Below are positions 39,504-49,448 of a stretch of 64,000 bases of DNA, piece by piece; position 1 is the first letter of the stretch; each line of letters opens with the position of its first letter. Source of the stretch: Epiperipatus broadwayi (taxonomy: Eukaryota; Onychophora; Udeonychophora; Euonychophora; Peripatidae). The stretch covers positions 570,501 through 634,500 of the forward strand of contig JAQFVV010000284.1 of assembly GCA_028023455.1 (NCBI GenBank), in the 5' to 3' direction. The notes beneath the pieces are model-generated. The model saw nothing but the letters and a program-made list of their open reading frames with translations, was not told where the DNA came from and searched no databases. A program made the translations under genes and the position numbers.

Positions 39504-40663
39504 GCATATGTGGATATGTTCTTTCATTATCTAGTTGACTTTGAATGTCTCTCTTCTGTGTAAATGTCATTGTAAATTATTTCATACATAGATATACAAT
39601 TATTTATTCTTCCTGTGACAACATCATAGTGGGTTCAATTATTAAGAAAGTCCATTATCATGTTTCAGAGTCACAATTTGTGAAGTTCATCCTTAATATG
39701 TTTCTCTCTTTAAGAGTTTTCATTTACATGTTTAATGAATGTGAAGGGGCCTTCATAAGTGTTGCACAATTTATGGAACAAGGAACTTTCTGTTTTTTTT
39801 CAGGGAGTATAGTAGTCTCCAGAATCATCTGGCAACTTTCTATGACTTGATCATCTTCCTGATTATGGAGATATTTCATGTGCCTATCATTTAAGATGAT
39901 CAAATCCATTTGATTCATTTATGTTTTAAATTTAGTCTGCCTATTGTGAGGAACATTCTTTTGGGTTAGTCATCTGAGTTAGCAAATTGTTTTGATCTGA
40001 TGGTGGTCATTCACTTCATCTATATCATACCTCAAGAATATTTTGACTTTGCTGTGATGGTAAGTATGAATACATGAGAATACTACCATCTATATCCCAT
40101 TTGCTTGTCATCATATTTACTTTTATATATTTCACCATGACATCTTCAGAGTACACAGTTTTATTGACACTCATAGCTTCATCATTTGAACCATGGTCAA
40201 TCTGTAGGGCTGACAATTGAGTATCTGTATTCATTTGAATTGTACCTGGTACTACATTTTCCAAACTAGTACTGAGATGATTATCTTTTGTTTTTTTAGG
40301 GTAACTGAGACATCCAACCAACAGGAATTCCAGGATTGAGCAAAGTTTCAGCAGCAAAAGAATGTTTATTACCTCATTTCAATTCAAGAATAAACCAGGC
40401 AAATTCTTTTGGAGAACAATAGCTTATTGGGGTTCATTTGAATGATCATTTCACCATCTTCTTTATAAGTAAAAAAACCAAGTTGCAATAGCTAAACATG
40501 TTGGACCAGGTGAAGATAGAAAAGTTTGCCTATAAGTACGAGGTTCAATCTGTCTATGTGTGCACTGCACTCCTTCTAAAAATTCTCTCTGTTTATGTGG
40601 ACTAAGCCAATAAACATCACATGACCACCTTCTCTTATGTCTCTTATGCTGTGTATAACTTGT

Positions 40664-40693
40664 TAAAACAGGCAAAACTCACTATATATATAT
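40664..40693. repeat. Left half of a split palindrome at the FB2/LE2 target
   Basis: The 24 bases 40664-40687 are the inverted complement of 47115-47138 with one mismatch. Without FB2 and LE2 the two halves would meet across a TA run, forming a hairpin. Confidence 0.6.
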
Positions 40694-40769
40694 TGCCACA
40701 CACAGCAAGCTAGAGTAATCGATCGATGCCAGAAGGCTTGTGCATAAAATCCCCATCTAGTGCCTACTC

Positions 40770-40828
40770 ATCCAATATCCCCAGACTAGTTTCTGGCTTA
40801 TGGCCTTTATCAGTGAGGAGCCTTGGAT
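40770..40828 (-). ncRNA. Hammerhead ribozyme with broken core (FB2 left arm)
   Basis: Minus-strand copy of the motif at 41261-41319. The core reads CTGATAA where CTGATGA is needed, so invariant G8 is lost. GAAAC, GTC and most of helix I are kept. Confidence 0.65.
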
Positions 40829-41260
40829 CTGAAAGCACTGCATCTAGATCTTAGGATCTAATGCAACCCTCCAGCAAACACCTTTTATCTCCATTTAACT
40901 ACAAAACCATGAGTCTTAAATTGGAAACACATTAATGTTTTCAATCCAAGCCCATTAGCTTATATAGTCATACGAGTCTGAACTCAGTTCAATACTTATA
41001 CATTTTGATGTCTTTGGTTCATTAATAACCATAGCCACCACTATCCTATTAGGCAGGATATGGTTATTAAAGAACCAAAGACACCAAAATGTATCAGTAT
41101 TGAACTGGGTTCAGACCCATATGACTATATAAGCTAATAGTCTTGGATTGAAAACATTAAGGTGTTTTCAATTTAAGACTAATGGTTTTCTTAAATGGAG
41201 ATAAAAGGTGTTTGCTGGAGGGTTCCATTAGATTCTAAGATCTAGATGCAGTGTTCTCAG

Positions 41261-41319
41261 ATCCAATGCCCCTCACTGATGAAGGCCATAAGCCAGAAAC
41301 TAGTCTGGGGATATTGGAT
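41261..41319 (+). ncRNA. Type I hammerhead ribozyme, intact core (FB2 right arm)
   Basis: Core CTGATGA (41276-41282), helix II GGC/GCC (41284-41286 with 41292-41294, flanked by an A-A mismatch), GAAAC (41296-41300), a 2-nt loop and GTC (41303-41305). Helix I pairs 41271-41275 with 41306-41310. After an internal loop of three against two bases, seven Watson-Crick pairs follow: ATCCAAT 41261-41267 with ATTGGAT 41313-41319. The outer stem differs in sequence from FB1 yet pairs perfectly, which is compensatory change. The A-A next to the core may weaken helix II. Confidence 0.8.
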
Positions 41320-41411
41320 GAGTAGGCACTAAATGGGGATTTTATGCACAAGCCTTCTGGCATCCATTGATTACTCTAGCTTGCTGTGTGTGGCTATATA
41401 TATATATATAT

Positions 41412-43499
41412 TGAAGCAATGGATCTGAAGCCCGATCCATGCTTCACATCTTCCTATAAACTTAATTAGTATTGTAGATCTAAATTAAGTTTATAGTTCA
41501 ATATCAGCAGGGTTTTGCATTAGAGTTAAAAATAGTTATGCTTATTAAATGTGTATTACAGTTAAATATTTTATTTTAAATAAATTTCATTCTATTGATA
41601 AAAATTGCTTAACCTATTAGTCAAACATATATATACATCTAGCGTATATATATGAGTTAATGCAAGATTCTGCTGAAATAAGATGCTTATTCTATTGTAA
41701 AATAATAATATATTGTTGTTCAAATTTTATTAAAATATTTAGTATGGTTTGATTTTGAGATAAGCCCACCAACATTTCTGAAAGAATGTATATTTTAATT
41801 AGTGAGCCGTTCAAGTCTAATTAAAGATGGCATTTTCTTTCTTGCTTTTTAATTAATAGAATTCCAACTTTAAAGTAAGAAAGTTAGAGTAAAAAAATTG
41901 AAGTTATTTTTAGAACGTGTTGTTTTGAAACAAAGCAGCAAGGGGGGGCTTATCAAGATCTCAGATCATACAAACAATGGAAGGTAGCTGGCAGAGAAAG
42001 TATAAATAGTAGGGAGAACAAAAGAGATTATTATTCAGGCTTTTCCTTTTGAATGAGTCAGTGGATTCTGATTTTGCTTGTGAAGGCGATTTATTAAGAT
42101 TTTCTTGCTGTTTTATTTCCAAGTTTTCTGGAGAGTACATTCAGATTTCTCTTGGGAGAAATCCTTTAGATTTTGCTTCACATTTAGCTTGTGCTTCAAA
42201 AAAAGTTATACAGCTGTCATTTTCAAACAATGGAGAAGTTGGAACCGGCTCCAGTTAAAACCAACCGTATTTTGAGGAAAATGGATATGCTTGGCTAGGC
42301 AAATCATAGCTTTGCCTATCGCCGAGGTTCCTAAATACCATCCAAAAATGCCTTAACATCCAATCAATAACCATCTGAACTCTATGCCGTGTCTGGAGAA
42401 CTTTTCATGGAAGCCATACTTCATATTTTCATTGTCCGGACAAACACCTATCGTCGGTCGGATCAAGCCACGGACGCCGTAGGGAACATCACGGAAAAAG
42501 GACGGTATCGTATCTACTATATTAAACTATCTCGTATGCTACTTTTGATTCATATTGTTTTATTGTTGTATTGAAATATATGTCTTTGCTATGTAAACAT
42601 TTTATGAATTAACCTTAAATATATTTTGGGATCATCTAGCTATATGTAACCTTTTTACCTTCACTATTCTTCCTTACTAACCATTGTAAATATTTAGTAT
42701 TTCGTTGCGGTTAAATTTAATAGTTAACTTTTTGTCATTTGAAATCTCTTTCCAATTTTATTTATGTTGTTAATTAAATCCAAGTCAGTTTCTTTTGTGT
42801 GCCAACTTGATCTCTTTGATAACACCTCTTTTTGTCCGCCATTTGCTTATCACGTATATTTGATTTAGCTATATACGTTCTAAGTCAATTTTAAACACGG
42901 TTTTTAGCGCAAAGCCATAAGAAATGCTTTGCGAAAGGTTTTTATTATCTATCGTACTTTATCGAGAAGATCGAGTTGGAATTTTTTTAATAAAATTGGG
43001 AAGAAAAGAATTTGACCGCAAACCTATTAACTTGTTTTCTTTTTATTGTCTAATTAGTTTGTTGCAGTAATTTAGGGGAATAGCGGAGGCCCATTAAAGC
43101 CTTATTCATATTTTAAAGCCATTAATTAAACATTATTTAATTATCAAAAACTTGAGTTTCTTAGTTATATTAAATGCTTTATTTTTACTTTTCAATGATC
43201 CAGGCACGCAAAACGCAAACACCAACACATCTTTTTATGTACTTTACACATTTAGCTTTTAGCTCTTTAGGATTTCCCGTCCATGTCTCTACCGCTGTTG
43301 CTAAGCTTTGTGGCCGGTTGAAAAATAATTTATGCATGGCTCAGATGGTGTTGTTTGTTTGTGATCAGGCCTCGAGAACAGGCGAATGGGCAGAGGTCAT
43401 ATGTATTCTTGATTTATATCTCGCGTATGGTTGGCCTTGAGGTACTTTCGCCTAGTATTCGAACTGGGTTAAATCTACACACATCATCTGACTGTCACA
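41412..43499 (+). repeat. 5' LTR of LE2
   Basis: TG...CA direct repeat of 45027-47114. Open frames inside (42049-42258, 42389-42574, 43174-43440) recur in the other LTR only because the LTRs are copies. Confidence 0.9.
42001..42008 (+). promoter_or_regulatory. TATA box of LE2 LTR
   Basis: TATAAATA, followed ~30 bp on by an A/T-rich initiator-like TTATTCAGG. Repeated at 45617-45624 in the 3' LTR. Direction agrees with gag. Confidence 0.6.
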
Positions 43500-44006
43500 G
43501 TAGATTTTTTTTTTCTCCGCATTCTGGACGCCCATCGTGTGGCTATTCGAAATTTTCCATACCCTGCAATGCCCTGTATAACATTCGTATGTGTGTAGGG
43601 TGTTTTTCTTTTTTCTGTTTTAAATTAAGGAAAATATGGGTAGACGTATAATTTTTTTTCCGATTCTGATGCTGGCAGCGTGGACGAGGGTCATTTTTTT
43701 TTCTTTTCTTCAAAAAAATTTTTTAACAGTACCCTGAGAAGCTAGTTTTAGTTTAATGTATTTATATAAAATAATATATGTATAATTTTTTTCAAGTTGG
43801 TTTCCTAACGTGAGCTAAATGTCATTTTTTTTAATTAATTAAGAAGTTAAATGTGCCATAAGCTAAACATTTTTTTTCCGAGTTTGATATATATGAAATG
43901 AATATTTTATATTTAAAAAGTTAACACGCCGTCAGTTGTTTTTTTTTGTGTGTGATTAGAAAAGAAGATTTCAGAGTTAAAGTAATTTTTTTTCCCTAAT
44001 GAGTAG
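43500..44006 (+). other. LE2 leader between 5' LTR and gag
   Basis: Untranslated leader with several T runs. No clear tRNA-like primer site directly at the LTR; a TGGACGCCC motif lies ~27 bp in. An in-frame stop at 44004-44006 bounds the gag frame. Confidence 0.4.
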
Positions 44007-44090
44007 TTCCGTCAGGGCCAGTGCGCCATATATATATTTTTGTCGTATAAAGTAGATAGCTTCGATAAGGAGGGAGAAGACAATGGACAG

Positions 44091-44783
44091 ATGGATGTGG
44101 ATAAAAAGGAAATGAACATTCATCAACAGATCAATCCAATCAAGGTGCAACAAGGTAACCAAATCCTTACGCCTATAATAATCAATCCGGTAACGTCTCC
44201 GGTGGCAAAATTCGTACATATACAAGGTTTTAGAGGGGAACCGGGTGGAAACCCTAGACACCACCTTGATAGTTTAAAGATGTTTTTCAAGTTCCAGAAT
44301 ATGACTGAACAAGAAAAAGTGGCGATCTCCAGTCATCATTTAAAAGAATCTGCCAGAGACTGGTGGAATACTCTATCTATACAACCGCAAACATTTATGG
44401 AATATGAGAAGGCAATAATGTCAATGTACTGGAGTGCAGAGTGGCAGGAAGGTTTGATGTATTCCATAATGCATGAAACATACCCAGCTAACCATCAAGA
44501 GACTTATGCTCAGTTTTTTGTTAGGCAGGTAAATCGCATTAAAGCCCTAACTGCATTCAATTATCCAGAAATGCAGATAGTAAGGATGATTAGACACAAC
44601 ATGCCACCCTGGATTAGGAAAATATTAATAGGCACTCAAATGCAGGATATTCAAGGCACGATTCGGATACTAACTGACATTGATTATGGGAACTTAGAAG
44701 AAAACCAAAATGATAGGGTCATGAACCCGTCCAAAAATACAAGGCAGTATATACCACCGGATCCCGGAAAGTTTAGAAATTAA
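44091..44783 (+). CDS. gag: Gag protein of LE2 (retrotransposon gag domain)
   Basis: Structural protein expected to assemble the cytoplasmic particle that packages element RNA. The frame is open from 44007; the first in-frame ATG is at 44091, giving 230 residues. Residues 1-40 are polar. The gag domain spans about residues 45-150, with a FRGEPGG entry motif, HHLDSLKMFF, a conserved DWW (90-92) and a TYPANHQETYAQFF block. The tail continues through a PPWIRKIL segment and ends basic and polar (residues 205-230). There is no CCHC zinc knuckle, and no protease or polymerase follows before the 3' LTR. The same motif order is found in the broken gags of LE1 and LE3. A TTG-initiated form from 44040 is possible. 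LTR identity suggests a recent, perhaps still mobile, copy. Family assignment is from motif reading only. Confidence 0.8.
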   Translation: MDVDKKEMNIHQQINPIKVQQGNQILTPIIINPVTSPVAKFVHIQGFRGEPGGNPRHHLDSLKMFFKFQNMTEQEKVAISSHHLKESARDWWNTLSIQPQTFMEYEKAIMSMYWSAEWQEGLMYSIMHETYPANHQETYAQFFVRQVNRIKALTAFNYPEMQIVRMIRHNMPPWIRKILIGTQMQDIQGTIRILTDIDYGNLEENQNDRVMNPSKNTRQYIPPDPGKFRN

Positions 44784-45026
44784 AAACATAAATATAGCTA
44801 GTCAGACTAAAACAACACGGACTTAATTTAAAATATAGGAGAGTGAATGATGGATAAACCGTTTTATAGTAACATATAGAAAGATTATTAGTAGTAGCAA
44901 ATTAAACATTACAGTGAACAAAGAGTAGGCTTGAACTCACCTGGTACAAATTCTTACCTCTGACCTGAAGCAACAGCATTTTTTTTTTTTAAAACATTTT
45001 TTTTTTGCTCACTAACTATTGGGAAA
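44784..45026 (+). other. LE2 short 3' interior, no pol
   Basis: Only 243 bp separate the gag stop from the 3' LTR. It holds two long T runs and a weak purine stretch (GGGAAA) right before the LTR in the polypurine-tract position. Confidence 0.6.
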
Positions 45027-47114
45027 TGAAGCAATGGATCTGAAGTCCGATCCATGCTTCACATCTTCCTATAAACTTAATTAGTATTGTAGATCTAAAT
45101 TAAGTTTATAGTTCAATATCAGCAGGGTTTTGCATTAGAGTTAAAAATAGTTATGCTTATTAAATGTGTATTACAGTTAAATATTTTATTTTAAATAAAT
45201 TTCATTCTATTGATAAAAATTGCTTAACCTATTAGTCAAACATATATATACATCTAGCGTATATATATGAGTTAATGCAAAATTCTGCTGAAATAAAATG
45301 CTTATTCTATTGTAAAATAATAATATATTGTTGTTCAAATTTTATTAAAATATTTAGTATGATTTGATTTTTGAGATAAGCCCACCAACATTTCTGAAAG
45401 AATGTATATTTTAATTAGTGAGCCGTTCAAGTCTAATTAAAGATGGCATTTTCTTTCTTGCTTTTTAATTAATAGAATTCCAACTTTAAAGTAAGAAAGT
45501 TAGAGTAAAAAAATTGAAGTTATTTTTAGAACGTGTTGTTTTGAAACAAAGCAGCAAGGGGGGGCTTATCAAGATCTCAGATCATACAAACAATGGAAGG
45601 TAGCTGGCAGAGAAAGTATAAATAGTAGGGAGAACAAAAGAGATTATTATTCAGACTTTTCCTTTTGAAGGAGTCAGTTGATTCTGATTTTGCTTGTGAA
45701 GGCGATTTATTAAGATTTTTCTTGCTGTTTTATTTCCAAGTTTTCTGGAAAGTGCATTCAGATTTCTCTTGGGAGAAATCCGTCAGATTTTGCTTCACAT
45801 TTAGCTTGTGCTTAAAAAAAGTTATACAGCTGTCATTTTCAAACAATGGAGAAGTTGGAACCTGCTCCAGTTAAAACCAACCGTATTTTGAGGAAAATGG
45901 ATATGCTTGGCTAGGCAAATCATAGCTTTGCCTATCGCCGAGGTTCCTAAATACCATCCAAAATGCCTTAACATCCAATCAATAACCATATGAACTCTAT
46001 GCCGTGTCTGGAGAACTTTTCATGGAAGCCATACTTCATATTTTCATTGTCCGGACAAACACCTATCGTCGGTCGGATCAAGCCACGGACGCCGTAGGGA
46101 ACATCACGGAAAAAGGACGGTATCGTATCTACTATATTAAACTATCTCGTATGCTACTTTTGATTCATATTGTTTTATTGTTGTATTGAAATATATGTCT
46201 TTGCTATGTAAACATTTTATGAATTAACCTTAGATATATTTTGGGATCATCTAGCTATATGTAACCTTTTTACCTTCGCTATTCTTCCTTACTAACCATT
46301 GTAAATATTTAGTATTTCGTTGCGGTTAAATTTAATAGTTAACTTTTTGTCATTTGAAATCTCTTTCCAATTTTATTTATGTTGTTAATTAAATCCAAGT
46401 CAGTTTCTTTTGTGTGCCAACTTGATCTCTTTGATAACACCTCTTTTTGTCCGCCATTTGCTTATCACGTATATTTGATTTAGCTATATACGTTCTAAGT
46501 CAATTTTAAACACGGTTTTTAGCGCAAAGCCATAAGAAATGCTTTGCGAAAGGTTTTTATTATCTATCGTACTTTATCGAGAAGATCGAGTTGGAATTTT
46601 TTTAATAAAATTGGGAAGAAAAGAATTTGACCGCAAACCTATTAACTTGTTTTCTTTTTATTGTCTAATTAGTTTGTTGCAGTAATTTAGGGGAATAGCG
46701 GAGGCCCATTAAAGCCTTATTCATATTCTAAAGCCATTAATTAAACATTATTTAATTATCAAAAACTTGAGTTTCTTAGTTATATTAAATGCTTTATTTT
46801 TACTTTTCAATGATCCAGGCACGCAAAACGCAAACACCAACACATCTTTTTATGTACTTTACACATTTAGCTTTTAGCTCTTTAGGATTTCCCGTCCATG
46901 TCTCTACCGCTGTTGCTAAGCTTTGTGGCCGGTTGAAAAATAATTTATGCATGGCTCAGATGGTGTTGTTTGTTTGTGATCAGGCCTCGAGAACAGGCGA
47001 ATGGGCAGAGGTCATATGTATTCTTGATTTATATCTCGCGTATGGTTGGCCTTGAGGTACTTTCGCCTAGTATTCGAACTGGGTTAAATCTACACACATC
47101 ATCTGACTGTCACA
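45027..47114 (+). repeat. 3' LTR of LE2
   Basis: Same length and about 99% the same sequence as the 5' LTR by eye, with the TATA box at 45617. Confidence 0.9.
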
Positions 47115-47141
47115 ATATACTGAGTTTTGCCTGTTTTATCT
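47115..47141. repeat. Right half of the split palindrome at the FB2/LE2 target
   Basis: Inverted complement of 40664-40687 with one mismatch; see that entry. Confidence 0.6.
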
Positions 47142-47165
47142 AGACTACCTAAGCCAGCATTAGAG

Positions 47166-47779
47166 CTACCAGTAACATGTAATGACTAATTTTCCATTTA
47201 TGATAAATTGAAACCAGTCGCTACTAATATCGGACAATTCTGTTGCTACTGTGTTATCCCAAATAGACAAATGATATTGATTACAAACAATGTACCAGTT
47301 ATGCCAATGATAAGGTTTACCAGGTAATTTATTTTTCATCTTCCAATGTAATTTTTTCATCTTTCCTTTTCTTATCATACATACCCATCAAACTTCCCAA
47401 ATTTTTCAAACAGGTTTAGCTGTCTTTTTAACTTTTTGTCTGGAGTTACATTGTTCAAAATTGCATCACTTTTTTCAGGGACCATCTCATCATCAGGATG
47501 CTTATTAGGTCAATCCTACTTTTCTAAAATCTGCTTCATGTCACAAGTCAATGTTATTTCCATATTCCTTACATCCTCCCATAAGCTATTCCACAACATT
47601 TGGAATCTTATTTCCCAGGTCATCTCATTTTCCGCAATTTGTGCTAATCCATTTTCATGTGCTTGGGTTGTTACATTACCAAGTGTCTTTGGTGCTTGTG
47701 GTAATACATGACTTGCTACAAATAATTGTGGAGTGTGTTCAATTTTTGCTACAGTCCCCCCAGGTACTTGGATCAGCAT
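47166..47779 (-). pseudogene. Coding-like minus-strand remnant, 5' side of the split unit
   Basis: Two minus-strand frames, 47779-47516 (87 codons) and 47378-47166 (70 codons), lie end to end with only a few stops between. Composition is protein-like (Trp-rich WEIRFQMLWNSLWEDV, WHNWYIV). I do not recognise the family. Same strand as the remnants at 38329-40675, from which it is separated by FB2 and LE2, so both may come from one older element. Not functional. Confidence 0.35.
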
Positions 47780-48535
47780 AGATCCTATCTAAACATCACT
47801 AAGCTTCTCTTTATGGTATACTTCCTCCATACTAGCTAAATATTCCCCACTTCTAAGTAACATACAAAATAAAATATTATTTCTCCTTGGAATATTTATT
47901 CTATGAACACAAAGCTATTTCTTTTTCTTTACCATACTTATAACATGTCATAGGATCTCCTACCAACTTGTGTCATCCCATGTGAATCTTTTAATTACCT
48001 TAAGTATTTTATACTTCACTGGTATAAGTGCCTGTTTATATATTATGCACTTTATCTGCTTCATTTACTGACTCTTACTAGATTCATGATCAGCTATTTA
48101 GTTATGGTCTCTATTTATCAATTCATACTCACCACTGATTTTACATGTTATACTTCACTCGAAGTTATCTAGACTTATTATTGATTGACTTAAGTTAATT
48201 ATACCCTTAAGTTGACACACACATTTAATCCATATGGTTTACATATCATATAGTCTGTTAAATCTCTAGCAAAAATTTGATGTATCAAATTATAATGGAA
48301 TTATGGACAATTTCTCATAAATTCACTTTGTTTCACACTAAAAATATATAGTAAAATATGATAGACTTAACTCTTTAAGGCTCAACATGTGTACTAAAAT
48401 TTAATGGGCATAACTATTCACATGTGGCAACCTAAGAACTCATGCACATGTTGCATGCCAAAAATGTAATGGACTAACAATGTAATTGCTCTAACTAATA
48501 GTTCATGCCCAACACATTGCATGCCAAAAATGTAA
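47780..48535. other. Unassigned sequence before repeat R5 copy 2
   Basis: Contains a short imperfect duplication: a ~30-bp block ending GCCAAAAATGTAATGGACTA occurs near 48460 and again just before 48540. No gene seen. Confidence 0.4.
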
Positions 48536-49430
48536 TGGACTATAGTCTGGAACAATTTCCAGATGGATACTCAATGTATCAAAATAAAACAGTAAGAAAA
48601 TGGAATATTGCTGCTTAAGAATATGGGAGAAGGTCTACACTATACCTGAGAATATTTGAATTTGTCTACAAAAGTTGAACTAAATTTTAAAATTTGGTCA
48701 AAATGCAATTAAAATGGTATACAGAGCCCCCCCACTTCAATATACAGATACTATTATGTCTTGGAATTCAAACTCAGTGAAAAAATTTGCCTTCAACTCT
48801 CTTCATGGATGGATTTAAAATAGGATGGCAATATTACAACCTCTATAAAGGTCCATAATGCTTTTTCTACTAGTGAATATATTCTTAAGTCCTCACATAC
48901 AAATATCATAAATATGTATAAAAGATGTGTAAACATGTACAATAGATATCCTTGTGAGTGAACTAGGAATGATGCTTGATGATTTAGAGACCAAAGAAAC
49001 AAAGATTTTAGCTTCAAACAACAAATATATATTAACAAAATCCGGGTTCCAAATTTATAACAATTATAACTTACTAAAATATAAACATGAATATAATAAA
49101 GTATTGATATGTGTCTTTACTATAATACAACTTAATATTACTGTTGATTCATGATTACAACAAAATAGTCACATACTCCAACTTGAACAACAGAAGTAAG
49201 TTAAATATTAAACATATCAATTAAAAAATAAAATTACAATGCACAACAATATAGAATAAGGCGACTATTATCCTGAGAATCAACCTTGATTATTAGGTGT
49301 TTTATGTTTAATTACATTGTATTATCTGAATGTATATTAAATTTATGCCATGGACTGCTAATTTATGTTTTATATATATATAGAGTTCATTCATAAGACT
49401 GTTAATCATACAAACAGGAAAATTTACTCA
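48536..49430 (+). repeat. Dispersed repeat R5, copy 2
   Basis: Matches 27734-28490 in order from TGGACTATAGTCTGG to AAATTTACTCA plus a TA run. It is ~140 bp longer, with extra sequence near the start (about 48561-48612), near 48725-48780, and a TA expansion at 49373. Confidence 0.6.
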
Positions 49431-49448
49431 TATATATATATATAATTC

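Larger units (their letters stand above)
38329..40675 (-). pseudogene. Coding-like minus-strand remnants, probably an old transposable element
   Basis: A series of minus-strand frames (40675-40463, 40357-40025, 39918-39724, 39023-38721, 38586-38329) lies in DNA that is less AT-rich than its surroundings. Near 39300 the translation contains a lysine/glutamine-rich segment (a VKQKANQQMI...AKQRNKN type stretch) like the region after the integrase core in retroelement polyproteins, but stops break it up. I cannot name the family. Similar coding-like frames resume at 47166-47779 on the same strand, suggesting one older unit later split by FB2 and LE2. Confidence 0.35.
40684..41410. mobile_element. 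Foldback element FB2 carrying hammerhead ribozymes
   Basis: Inverted arms (about 40684-41033 and 41058-41410) are highly similar and separated by only ~24 bp; both outer ends run into (TA)n. The arms share motif order with FB1: an outer CAGCAAGCTAG edge, then the hammerhead block (CCCCAGACTAGTTTC...CAGTGAGGAG), then an inner block ending in TAATAACCATAGCCA. One arm keeps an intact hammerhead core. LE2 begins within the TA run at its right end. No protein coding is seen. Confidence 0.75.
41412..47114 (+). mobile_element. Young gag-only LTR retroelement LE2
   Basis: Two LTRs of equal length (2088 bp each, 41412-43499 and 45027-47114) start TGAAGCAATGG and end CTGTCACA, and flank a 1527-bp interior with one open gag. 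By eye the LTRs differ at only about twenty positions, so insertion is recent. Flanking bases ATAT (41408-41411 and 47115-47118) are a 4-bp duplication, though within a TA run. No pol is present, so it needs help from another element. Confidence 0.9.

Noticed and set aside
42049-43440. Open frames inside the LE2 LTRs (42049, 42389, 43174 and their twins at 45665, 46004, 46789)
   Set aside because: Repeated only because the LTRs are duplicates; the first pair differs by a frameshift, and none shows a domain.
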